Positions 6,331-13,049 of a stretch of DNA of 13,728 nt are shown in pieces. The stretch lies in assembly GCA_039925865.1 (NCBI GenBank), contig JBDSYA010000294.1:1-13728 (forward strand), written 5' to 3'. The notes below the pieces were generated by a model. The model worked only from the letters and a program-made list of their open reading frames with translations. It ran no database searches and was not told the DNA's origin. Source of the DNA: JBDSYA01 sp039925865 (GTDB taxonomy: Bacteria; Bacteroidota; Ignavibacteria; Tepidaquicellales; Tepidaquicellaceae). The translations under genes and the position numbers were made by a program. Each line of letters opens with the position of its first letter. The stretch's first letter is position 1.

Positions 6331-8751
6331 ATGTCCTCAAAAGAAATCGCTTTAAATAATATTTCCAGACTTGTCGAACGCTTTGATGAGCAGTTTTCTT
6401 CTTATAAGAATCAATCTTATAATGAGACACTTACACGACGTGATTTTATAGATCCCTTCTTTGAATCTTTAGGCTGGGATATGAATAATAAAAATGGTTA
6501 TGCGGAAGCTTACCGTGAAGTTATTCATGAAGACAGGGTGAAGATAAGCGGTTACATGAAAGCTCCTGATTATTCATTCCGGCTTGTCGGCGGGAAGCGG
6601 TTGTTTTTTGTCGAAGCAAAGAAACCAAGCGTATATGTCAAAGGCGAGATCATTCCTGCTTACCAGGTACGCAGATACGGCTGGAGCGCGAAGCTTCCGA
6701 TAAGCATTATAACGGATTTCGAGGAATTTTCAATTTATGACTGCACAAAAAAACCTGAACCTTCCGATTCTGCCTCAGTTGCCCGCACAAACTACCTGAC
6801 TTATAAGGAGTACATTAAAGAGTTTGATTTTATCTGGGATACTTTTTCAAAAGAAAAAGTTCTCAAAGGAAGTTTTGATAAATTCATTCTGGGAAATAAA
6901 GGAAAGAAAGGCACAGCCACTGTTGATAAAGAATTTCTTTTATCTCTTGATAAATGGAGAACCTTTCTTGCTAAAGCAATCAGCAGGGATAATAAAAATC
7001 TGAATGAAGATGAGATCAACTTTGCTGTTCAGCAATTAATTGACAGAATAATTTTTTTAAGAATCGCTGAGGACAGAAGCGTGGAACCGTATGGCAGTCT
7101 TAAGGAAACAACCTTAAGCGGTGAAGATATTTATAAAAAGCTCTTCATGCTGTTTAAATCTGCCGATGAAAAATACAATTCGGGCATATTCGATTTTAAG
7201 AAAGATAAAATTTCCGGATCGCTGATTCTGGATGATAAAGTCCTTAAGACTATAATAACTGAACTCTATTATCCCGAAAGTCCTTACGAATTTTCTGTTC
7301 TCTCTGTCGAAATACTCGGCAGCGCTTATGAACAATTTCTTGGTAAGCAGATCAAAGTAAGCGATGCTCATAGGGTTACGATTGAAGACAAACCGGAAGT
7401 TCGCAAGGCAGGAGGGGTGTATTATACCCCTCAGTATATAGTTGAGTACATTGTAAAGAATACAGTTGGAAAGTTGACGGAAAATAAATCTCCTAAAGAA
7501 ATTACAAAACTAAAAATTGTTGATCCTGCTTGTGGAAGCGGAAGTTTTCTTCTTGGAGCTTATCAGTATTTGTTAGACTGGCATAAAGACTATTATAGTA
7601 ATGACGGGAAAGCAGTGCAGCTTACTAAAGGAAATAAAGATAATCCACTTACACCTGAAGGAAATCTGACAACTTCCGAGAAGAAAAGAATTTTACTTAA
7701 CAATATTTATGGAGTAGATATAGATGTAAACGCTGTCGAAGTAACTAAATTGAGTCTGCTTTTAAAATGCATGGAGGGTGAAACCGAGGCAAGTATTGCC
7801 ACTCAGTTTAAAATGTTTAATGAAAGAGTTTTACCTACTCTCGATAATAATATTAAGGATGGTAATAGTTTAATCGATACTGATTTCTATTCGGGTGAGT
7901 TGGATTTTGGTGAAGAGAAAAAAGTAAAGCCGTTCAACTGGCAGAAAGCATTTCCGGAAGTATTTGCACAAGGAGGTTTTGATGCGGTGGTGGGGAATCC
8001 GCCGTATGTTTTAGGTAGGGAAACATTTGAAGATTCAGTTAAGAATTACATTTCTAAGAAGTATGAGTCATATGGGGGTAAGTATGACCTGTATGTTTTC
8101 TTTTGCGAAAAGGCATTGAAACTTTTACGTGATAAAGGAAGATTCAGCTTCATTATTCCAAATACCATTCTTGTAAATGAAAATGCATCGAAAATCAGAG
8201 AACTTATTTTGAAAAAGTATTCCTTGGAAACGATTTGTATTTTCAATCACAAAGTTTTCGAAAAAGCACATGTTGAACCAGTCATCATGATTATTGAGAA
8301 CAAGAAAAGCAGTAAGAATAGCATTATAAGAATTGAAAACGGAAAAGTTATTGAAATTCAAACAGAGAAATTTCTAACAAACAAAAATTTTAAATTCAAT
8401 GTAGCGACTGACGATGTCTCTAATGAACTTATTGAGAAAATTGAATCTGGCTCAATTTCACTTGGAGATCTAACTGATATTTGTATAGGTATTCAGTTAG
8501 GAGGAAGTTATGGAAGCAATACCAAAGCAGATTTCCTTTCAAACAAAGCATTGGATGAAACTTGGAAAAGAGTTCTAGATGGCAAGGATATTAATACTTA
8601 CCAATTGAATTGGGAAAATGTTTTTGTTCATTATGGTAATTGGTTACACAGAAAACGAGATGAAAAATATTTTTTGAATCCTAAAATTTTAATTCGTCAA
8701 ATCGGTAAAACTCCAGTTGCACCATTGATGAAGATAATTTTTACACTTTGA
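6331..8751 (+). CDS. Type IIG restriction-modification enzyme (Eco57I-like), nuclease + methylase part, frameshifted near its 3' end
   Basis: This part (806 residues) carries a HsdR_N-like nuclease domain at ~30-140: RRDFIDPFFESLGWD, then D80 (APDYSF), E95-x-K97 (FFVEAKKP) and the Q112xxRYGWS motif. A helical connector (~200-360) leads to an N6-adenine methylase: GVYYTPQYIVEYI (362-374), SAM motif I DPACGSG (398-404), acidic motif GVDID (461-465) and catalytic NPPY (556-559). From ~620 a target-recognition region begins. After A797 the reading frame is lost: the last 9 residues are aberrant, and the next frame from 8724 continues IDEDNFYTLN into the downstream ORF. A single missing base at ~8721-8722 (GCACC for expected GCAACC) explains it, giving ~939 residues when restored. 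The methylase could still be intact, but target recognition is probably impaired. No strong ribosome-binding site precedes ATG 6331. Confidence 0.88.
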   Translation: MSSKEIALNNISRLVERFDEQFSSYKNQSYNETLTRRDFIDPFFESLGWDMNNKNGYAEAYREVIHEDRVKISGYMKAPDYSFRLVGGKRLFFVEAKKPSVYVKGEIIPAYQVRRYGWSAKLPISIITDFEEFSIYDCTKKPEPSDSASVARTNYLTYKEYIKEFDFIWDTFSKEKVLKGSFDKFILGNKGKKGTATVDKEFLLSLDKWRTFLAKAISRDNKNLNEDEINFAVQQLIDRIIFLRIAEDRSVEPYGSLKETTLSGEDIYKKLFMLFKSADEKYNSGIFDFKKDKISGSLILDDKVLKTIITELYYPESPYEFSVLSVEILGSAYEQFLGKQIKVSDAHRVTIEDKPEVRKAGGVYYTPQYIVEYIVKNTVGKLTENKSPKEITKLKIVDPACGSGSFLLGAYQYLLDWHKDYYSNDGKAVQLTKGNKDNPLTPEGNLTTSEKKRILLNNIYGVDIDVNAVEVTKLSLLLKCMEGETEASIATQFKMFNERVLPTLDNNIKDGNSLIDTDFYSGELDFGEEKKVKPFNWQKAFPEVFAQGGFDAVVGNPPYVLGRETFEDSVKNYISKKYESYGGKYDLYVFFCEKALKLLRDKGRFSFIIPNTILVNENASKIRELILKKYSLETICIFNHKVFEKAHVEPVIMIIENKKSSKNSIIRIENGKVIEIQTEKFLTNKNFKFNVATDDVSNELIEKIESGSISLGDLTDICIGIQLGGSYGSNTKADFLSNKALDETWKRVLDGKDINTYQLNWENVFVHYGNWLHRKRDEKYFLNPKILIRQIGKTPVAPLMKIIFTL

Positions 8752-9149
8752 ATACGCTTTACAATATCATTTCAATTAGCGATTATTCACCGAAATTTTT
8801 ATTGGCAATTATTAATAGCCGTGTGGGTAAATGGTTTTGGATGAAAAACAATTCTGACTTCAAAACAATCTTTCCGAAAATTAAGAAATCAGAAATTGAA
8901 GCAATTCCCGTTTGTAGAATTGACTTTAATAACAAAACTGTAAAATCTTTCCATGATGATATTGTTAAAAATGTTGACCAACTCTTAGAACTGAATAAAG
9001 AAAAAGCAGAAACAAAACTTCAAACAAAAATTTCTCATATTGAAAGTAAGATTGATTATTTTGAGAACAGAATAAATCAAATTGTTTATGAGCTTTATGG
9101 ATTAACGGAAGAAGAGGTCAAAATAATTGAGGGAAAGAGAAGCCATTAG
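8748..9149 (+). CDS. C-terminal specificity-domain fragment of the same type IIG enzyme
   Basis: The frame is open from 8724, upstream of the nominal TTG at 8748 that overlaps the preceding TGA, and the first ATG comes about 30 codons in, so this is not an independent gene. The 133 residues continue a TaqI/Eco57I-type target-recognition domain: YSPKFLLAIINSRVGKWFW (the usual 'lLgiLNSkl..f' helix) and FPKIKKSEIEAIPV (the 'lrisqL..lPI' segment). A C-terminal coiled-coil-like helix (LLELNKEKAETKLQ..., ending VYELYGLTEEEVKIIEG) follows, as typical of such enzymes. Translational restart at the TTGA overlap could produce two split chains, as in some split R-M proteins, but loss of function by a 1-base deletion (or a sequencing error) is simpler. 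Confidence 0.8.
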   Translation: MNTLYNIISISDYSPKFLLAIINSRVGKWFWMKNNSDFKTIFPKIKKSEIEAIPVCRIDFNNKTVKSFHDDIVKNVDQLLELNKEKAETKLQTKISHIESKIDYFENRINQIVYELYGLTEEEVKIIEGKRSH

Positions 9150-9150
9150 A

Positions 9151-9360
9151 ATGAACAGAAGCAACCTTAAAATAAATATTAATTGCCCCAGCTGTAATTT
9201 CTCTTTGGAGGTATACATTAAAGAAGTTCAGAATCATGATATTATTGTTTGCCCTGGGTGCCTAAAAGAAATTACATTGTCAAATGAAGACAACTCAATT
9301 GATAAAGCAGAAAAATTACTTAACGAGTTCGAATCTACTTTAAAAAATTTATTCAAATAA
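9151..9360 (+). CDS. Small zinc-ribbon protein
   Basis: The 69-residue product begins MNRSNLKININ and contains two cysteine pairs, CPSC (12-15) and CPGC (35-38), typical of a treble-cleft or rubredoxin-like zinc ribbon, followed by an acidic helix (IDKAEKLLNEFESTLKNLF). I chose ATG 9151, one base after the stop of the R-M C-terminal frame, over TTG 9127, because the former needs no overlap and GAGAAG lies 8-13 bases upstream. The tight spacing on both sides (1 base upstream, 6 downstream) implies translation coupled to the R-M gene and the nuclease candidate. A zinc ribbon commonly binds nucleic acid or a protein partner; its specific role here is unknown. Not a recognised named family. Confidence 0.7.
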   Translation: MNRSNLKININCPSCNFSLEVYIKEVQNHDIIVCPGCLKEITLSNEDNSIDKAEKLLNEFESTLKNLFK

Positions 9361-9366
9361 TCACTT

Positions 9367-10338
9367 ATGACAATTCAAAACTTGAAATCTGATTTAAATA
9401 CAAATTACAGAACAGTTTCTAATTCTGATTATCAAAATTATACGAGAAATTTAATTAATTTTCTAAATTATATCGATGATGTCGATATTTTAAGAAATAT
9501 TACTGAAGAAATGAAGCTGAAATATTCTGAATTGAATGAGATTTCTATGGAATATGTTAATCAAGATGAAAGCTTTCATACATGTAATACTATCGAAGAA
9601 ACAGCCATCTTAAGTTGGCTTATCCTTAAAAATTTATTGATTCATAAAAGACAGAATTTAGAAGACTGCATTCAACAAATTTCTCGTAAAAATTTTGGAT
9701 GCCATGAAGCATTGTTTGAAGCAATGTACAGTCACTTCAGCAGAAATGTTGTTGAACCAGTTTATAATTATTTACTTTCTACATTGAATAATACAAACCT
9801 TACTCTAAATTTTTTAATTAAATATAAACATCGATCTGAATGGTTTAAAAAAGATAATCTCTACAAGCTTTTTAAGGCAGATACATCTAAAGGGGAAGCA
9901 AACTTAAATTATGATTTATATGAATATTTGTTTGATCAAGGAATAGATTTTCATATTGAACCCAGGTCTGAATCAGGAAGACCTGATTTAATAGAATCGC
10001 AAAAAGGAAATAATAGATTAATCGCTGACGGAAAAATTTTTGACACAGAGCGAAGCAAAGGCAAATCTTATATTATAAATGGATTCAACCAAGTATACAC
10101 TTACACAAAGACTTATAATAATTCTTTAGGTTATTTAATTATTTTCAAAACTTGTGAAAAAGAATTAGTTCTAAATTTTTCAAAAGAGCAGGAAATTCCG
10201 TATTTTACTCATAATGGTAGAACTGTCTTCTTCTTGATAATCGATATATACCAATATGAAACAACTGCTTCAAAAAGAGGAAAGTTAGAAGTAATTGAAA
10301 TAAACGAATCTGAATTAGTAACAAGGATCAATGAATAA
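9367..10338 (+). CDS. Predicted PD-(D/E)xK-type nuclease, uncharacterised
   Basis: The 323-residue protein has an N-terminal helical half (~1-160) and a C-terminal half with a nuclease-like motif order: E177 (GEANLNYDLYEYLFDQGID), D207 in GRPDLI, D221-x-K223 (ADGKIF) and Q242 with Y246 (GFNQVYTYTKTY), then a YLIIF strand and SKRGKLEVIEI near the end. This matches the core E...PD...(D/E)xK...Q arrangement of restriction-like nucleases, here with Asp in place of the usual Glu before xK. Residues 177-260 also follow a pattern I recall from uncharacterised bacterial proteins. It sits 6 bases after the zinc ribbon and probably shares its mRNA. No methylase pairs with it directly. Function and specificity are inferred. 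Confidence 0.7.
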   Translation: MTIQNLKSDLNTNYRTVSNSDYQNYTRNLINFLNYIDDVDILRNITEEMKLKYSELNEISMEYVNQDESFHTCNTIEETAILSWLILKNLLIHKRQNLEDCIQQISRKNFGCHEALFEAMYSHFSRNVVEPVYNYLLSTLNNTNLTLNFLIKYKHRSEWFKKDNLYKLFKADTSKGEANLNYDLYEYLFDQGIDFHIEPRSESGRPDLIESQKGNNRLIADGKIFDTERSKGKSYIINGFNQVYTYTKTYNNSLGYLIIFKTCEKELVLNFSKEQEIPYFTHNGRTVFFLIIDIYQYETTASKRGKLEVIEINESELVTRINE

Positions 10339-10392
10339 TTTATGAATAGATTTGTAAAACTAGTTTAATAAAAATTAAAAATTTGAAATAAA

Positions 10393-11607
10393 TTGTGTAG
10401 CTCAAATAATGATCACATTGATGATAATTCAATAACTGTTGCTGAGTTAATCAAGTCAGCTGCTGAAAACTTGCGTCATGAATTTGAGCAAATAAGAAAA
10501 ACCTTACCTCACTATGGAGAACAGGGAGAGGAGAGCGAAAAAATATTAATAGATTTTCTAAACACGTACTTGCCTAAGCGGTTCAGAGCGGATTCCGGTT
10601 TTATTCTCGACAAAAGTAATAATAGAAGTAAACAATGTGATGTGATAATATATGATCAGATGTTATGTCCAATTATAAGAGCATCTTCAAAATCTTTAAT
10701 TTTACCTAATGACTATGTTGCTTCAGTCATTGAGGTGAAGTCAAACTTAAACAAGCAACAATTATTAGATGCAATAAATAAGATAAAAGTAGCAAAATCT
10801 CTGCTCAAGGATGAACCAACAGAACATGATTTACCCTCTACAGGGTCATCAATAAAGAATTATAGAACTTTAGGAATTATTTTTGCTTTTAAGTCTTCAA
10901 CATCATTAGAAACCTTGGGAAAAAACATAGTTGAAATTAACAATTCCATTAATTCCGATTTATGGATAGATTTTGTAATTGTTTTAGATAAAGGAATAAT
11001 TGAGTACCAATGTCAGATATTCGGAGAAAAGAATTTTTCTGGAAGCTGGACACCCCCTCCAATAGATGCAACCATTATACCTCCCTTTTATATTCATTTG
11101 GCAATAAAGAAACTAAATGAGTTTAGCTTAAATTGGTTTTGGGCATATTTGAATTTACATTTGACTTTTTACATTCATAGACCAAATTATGTGAACATTC
11201 AAAAATTAATGGAAGGTGCAACAAAAGATGCTTTAACAATGCAGTCATATCAAATGAGTTTAGATAGGAAATTGTATAAGAGCCCCCCAGAACATTATCA
11301 AAACAGCTTTAGAGCATTATTAGCAAAACTAGAAATAGTAGGAAAAGGAATAAAATTTGGAGTATTGTATTATTACAAATGGTTTGAAGGAAGTATTTTA
11401 GAATGGCAAGGATTAAAACAATTTCCTCTAAACGATTTTTTATTAAATTTTCTCAAAGAACCATTAAATAAAACTATTTCAACCTCCAAGAATCCAATAA
11501 TTGAGGTAACAACAGTGTTAAATTTATCCTTAGAAGAATTTTGTAAATGGCCCGACAAAATTGGAAAAACTTCTAATTTACAGATTAACCTAACTATATT
11601 ACTTTAA
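10393..11607 (+). CDS. DUF6602-like protein with nuclease-type motifs
   Basis: About 404 residues. The first ~130 follow the DUF6602 pattern: GEQGEESEKILIDFLNTYLPKRF (42-64), GFILD (69-73), QCDVIIYD with D83 (81-88), CPIIRA (92-97) and VASVIEVKSNL with E114-x-K116 (109-119). The D...ExK spacing suggests a restriction-endonuclease-like core. The rest (~140-404) has no familiar motif. The start is uncertain: no ATG occurs before codon ~90, TGA lies at 10384-10386, so TTG 10393 (used here) or TTG ~10471 are candidates; the upstream sequence is A-rich without a Shine-Dalgarno. It follows the preceding nuclease candidate by 54 bases. DUF6602 members often occur near defence genes, from general recollection; activity is unproven. 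Confidence 0.7.
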   Translation: MCSSNNDHIDDNSITVAELIKSAAENLRHEFEQIRKTLPHYGEQGEESEKILIDFLNTYLPKRFRADSGFILDKSNNRSKQCDVIIYDQMLCPIIRASSKSLILPNDYVASVIEVKSNLNKQQLLDAINKIKVAKSLLKDEPTEHDLPSTGSSIKNYRTLGIIFAFKSSTSLETLGKNIVEINNSINSDLWIDFVIVLDKGIIEYQCQIFGEKNFSGSWTPPPIDATIIPPFYIHLAIKKLNEFSLNWFWAYLNLHLTFYIHRPNYVNIQKLMEGATKDALTMQSYQMSLDRKLYKSPPEHYQNSFRALLAKLEIVGKGIKFGVLYYYKWFEGSILEWQGLKQFPLNDFLLNFLKEPLNKTISTSKNPIIEVTTVLNLSLEEFCKWPDKIGKTSNLQINLTILL

Positions 11608-11633
11608 GCGGAATTCTAAAATGCACAAACCAA

Positions 11634-12392
11634 ATGGATAAACGGAAGAATTTATTTAAAGATAATGACGGGTATTTCGTTAAGGGTTTTGAGTTATACA
11701 TTCATAAAACAACTAATATTGAAGCACCTCTAACTATAGATTTACCTAATATTGCGGCGATGTTTTTGAATATTTCGGATAAAGCTAAGGAAAGTGCTGG
11801 AGAAATTTATATAAACAAATTAGAGCCATTTATTTCAATAAGTGAAAATGGAAAATATTTTGAGTTTAAAACAGAAAAGGCAGAAGAACATCTGTTTGAT
11901 TTTTTTGAACAGCTATTTGTTTCGATTATTTTTATGTATTCCGCTGTTGAATCCATAGTTAATAACTTAATCCCCAATGACTACACCGAAATTAGGTTAA
12001 TTAAAAAAATACAAGAAACTAAAGGTAAGAAGTATATTGAAAAAAATGATACCCTAGAAAATAAAATCAAAATAATTATTAACAAAATATATTGTAGTAA
12101 TTCTAAAATTCATAATACAGAGTCTTGGAAAAACTTTAAAGAATTGCAACGCATAAGAAATGAAATCGTACATTTTAAGTCTGAGGAATTAGAAGGTAAC
12201 AAACATAGCATTGGCCCTTTATTGTCAGAATTATTTTACAAAATTGTTAAGCTAAGAATAATTGAATCCGGAAGAGAAATCATTAACTTCTTGATGACTG
12301 TTACAAATAATTATGCTGCTATTCCTTTTGAGTTTCATAAACTATCAATTAATTCTGATCTATTCGAGAAACACTTTGTCAAAAAAACCTAA
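11634..12392 (+). CDS. HEPN-motif protein, putative RNase-type
   Basis: The 252-residue protein has a central helical region with MYSAVESIVNNLIP (101-114) and the signature RNEIVH (R175, N176, H180), which fits the Rx4-6H motif of HEPN domains, usually seen in RNases of toxin-antitoxin, CRISPR and abortive-infection systems. Its N-terminal ~85 residues are not recognised; the C-terminal helices end at ~250. It is soluble, with no signal peptide or membrane span. It begins 26 bases after the DUF6602-like gene and continues the co-directional block; there is no MNT nucleotidyltransferase partner next to it, which argues against a standard HEPN-MNT pair. Some HEPN proteins lack RNase activity, so function is inferred from one motif and context. 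Confidence 0.7.
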   Translation: MDKRKNLFKDNDGYFVKGFELYIHKTTNIEAPLTIDLPNIAAMFLNISDKAKESAGEIYINKLEPFISISENGKYFEFKTEKAEEHLFDFFEQLFVSIIFMYSAVESIVNNLIPNDYTEIRLIKKIQETKGKKYIEKNDTLENKIKIIINKIYCSNSKIHNTESWKNFKELQRIRNEIVHFKSEELEGNKHSIGPLLSELFYKIVKLRIIESGREIINFLMTVTNNYAAIPFEFHKLSINSDLFEKHFVKKT

Positions 12393-12415
12393 CCTTACAT
12401 TTTATTTATTAAAAT

Positions 12416-12622
12416 ATGGCAAAAAGGACTTTAAAAGTATTAAGACCGTTATCAGAATTAATTCCACAAAAACTTAAGAGATTCACTGTGGAATTTAGGA
12501 GACAGAAGACACAGTTAAAACCAACTTCTGTAAAACGTTTTGATACAAAGGAAGGAGCTGATCTGTATATGAGCAAAAACCCCAGACAAAATTATAGGTT
12601 AGTTGTTCGTGGAAAAATTTGA
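12416..12622 (+). CDS. Small basic protein of unknown function
   Basis: The 68-residue product is strongly basic (MAKRTLKVLRPLSEL..., VEFRRQKTQLKPTSVKRF, NYRLVVRGKI) with a predicted beta-hairpin/helix/strand look (FTVEFRR... FDTKEGADLYMS... RLVVRG). I do not recognise the family. It starts 23 bases after the HEPN gene on the same strand and is the last gene of the block. No Shine-Dalgarno is visible, in line with its neighbours. Its size and charge would suit a nucleic-acid-binding accessory or antitoxin, but nothing in the sequence proves that. Confidence 0.55.
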   Translation: MAKRTLKVLRPLSELIPQKLKRFTVEFRRQKTQLKPTSVKRFDTKEGADLYMSKNPRQNYRLVVRGKI

Positions 12623-12688
12623 ACAATATTTACATAAGAAAGTTTTTAGTTTTCCCTATTCATTATACAACCCTTCACACAGTATCAG

Positions 12689-12726
12689 AAAAACCGGGTC
12701 AGGAAAATCAAAACTCAACCCGGTTT
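12689..12726 (-). terminator. Bidirectional rho-independent terminator
   Basis: AAACCGGGT (12691-12699) pairs perfectly with ACCCGGTTT (12718-12726) across an 18-base loop. Read on the minus strand the stem is followed by a T5 run (12693-12689), fitting a terminator for the decayed DUF2188 gene and anything read through from 13050 upward. On the plus strand the tail is only TTT, weaker, but it may end the defence-like block. Confidence 0.6.
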
Positions 12727-12745
12727 ATTATGGCAACACTAACTT

Positions 12746-12993
12746 TTAATGCTTCTTATCCTTCGGCGGATGCCTGCCTGGCGTCAGACAGGCGGATCAT
12801 TCCCATAACTGTCTCTATCAGCTATCCTTCCTTTCTTGTTGTGAATAAACAACTCTGACTTCTGATTCTTCGAAATTGTCCTTGCTTTCTGAATCGCTTC
12901 TTTTTTGTTTCGGTCGTTCTGGCCAAATTGGAATTACCTTCCCCATCACTCCACTGGTTCACCAACTACATAACGTAACTCCGGCCTATACTT
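12746..12993 (-). pseudogene. Decayed DUF2188-domain gene
   Basis: Reading the minus strand in three frames recovers a DUF2188-like protein. One frame gives KYRPELRYVV (from ~12993). A second gives VNQWSDGEGNSN...TETKK (12962-~12902). A third gives KKEAIQKARTISKNQ, then SELFIHNKKGRIADRDSYGND (~12906-12796), matching the family ending '..IHgkdGrI.drdSYGNDP.PPKdk'. The lesions are a 2-base loss around 12963 (inferred), a T6 run at 12901-12906 one base short, and a 26-base insertion after the GNDP codons. Removing the insertion restores PPKDKKH and a stop at 12746-12748. DUF2188 proteins are small proteins of unknown function. The start codon is not identifiable. Confidence 0.75.
12765..12797. 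repeat. REP-like palindrome inserted in the DUF2188 gene, with 7-bp direct repeat
   Basis: GCCTGCCTG-GCGT-CAGACAGGC (12772-12793) forms an 8-of-9-pair hairpin. The block is flanked by GGCGGAT at 12765-12771 and 12791-12797. The period is 26 bases. Deleting one period rebuilds the expected DUF2188 C-terminus in frame, which identifies the direct repeat as a probable target-site duplication rather than a chance copy. Confidence 0.7.
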
Positions 12994-13049
12994 AAAATAG
13001 TACCAATAAAACTACTTATGTAACTTTACAACTTGAATTAATTAATTGA

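Noticed and set aside
6072..6332. 86-codon minus-strand frame before the R-M gene
   Set aside because: Lys/Asn-rich, includes intergenic repeat debris, and covers the R-M leader; no domain or ribosome-binding site.
12619..12858. 79-codon plus-strand frame after the small basic gene
   Set aside because: It starts with TTG, runs through the terminator and the palindrome insertion, and is antisense to the DUF2188 remnant.
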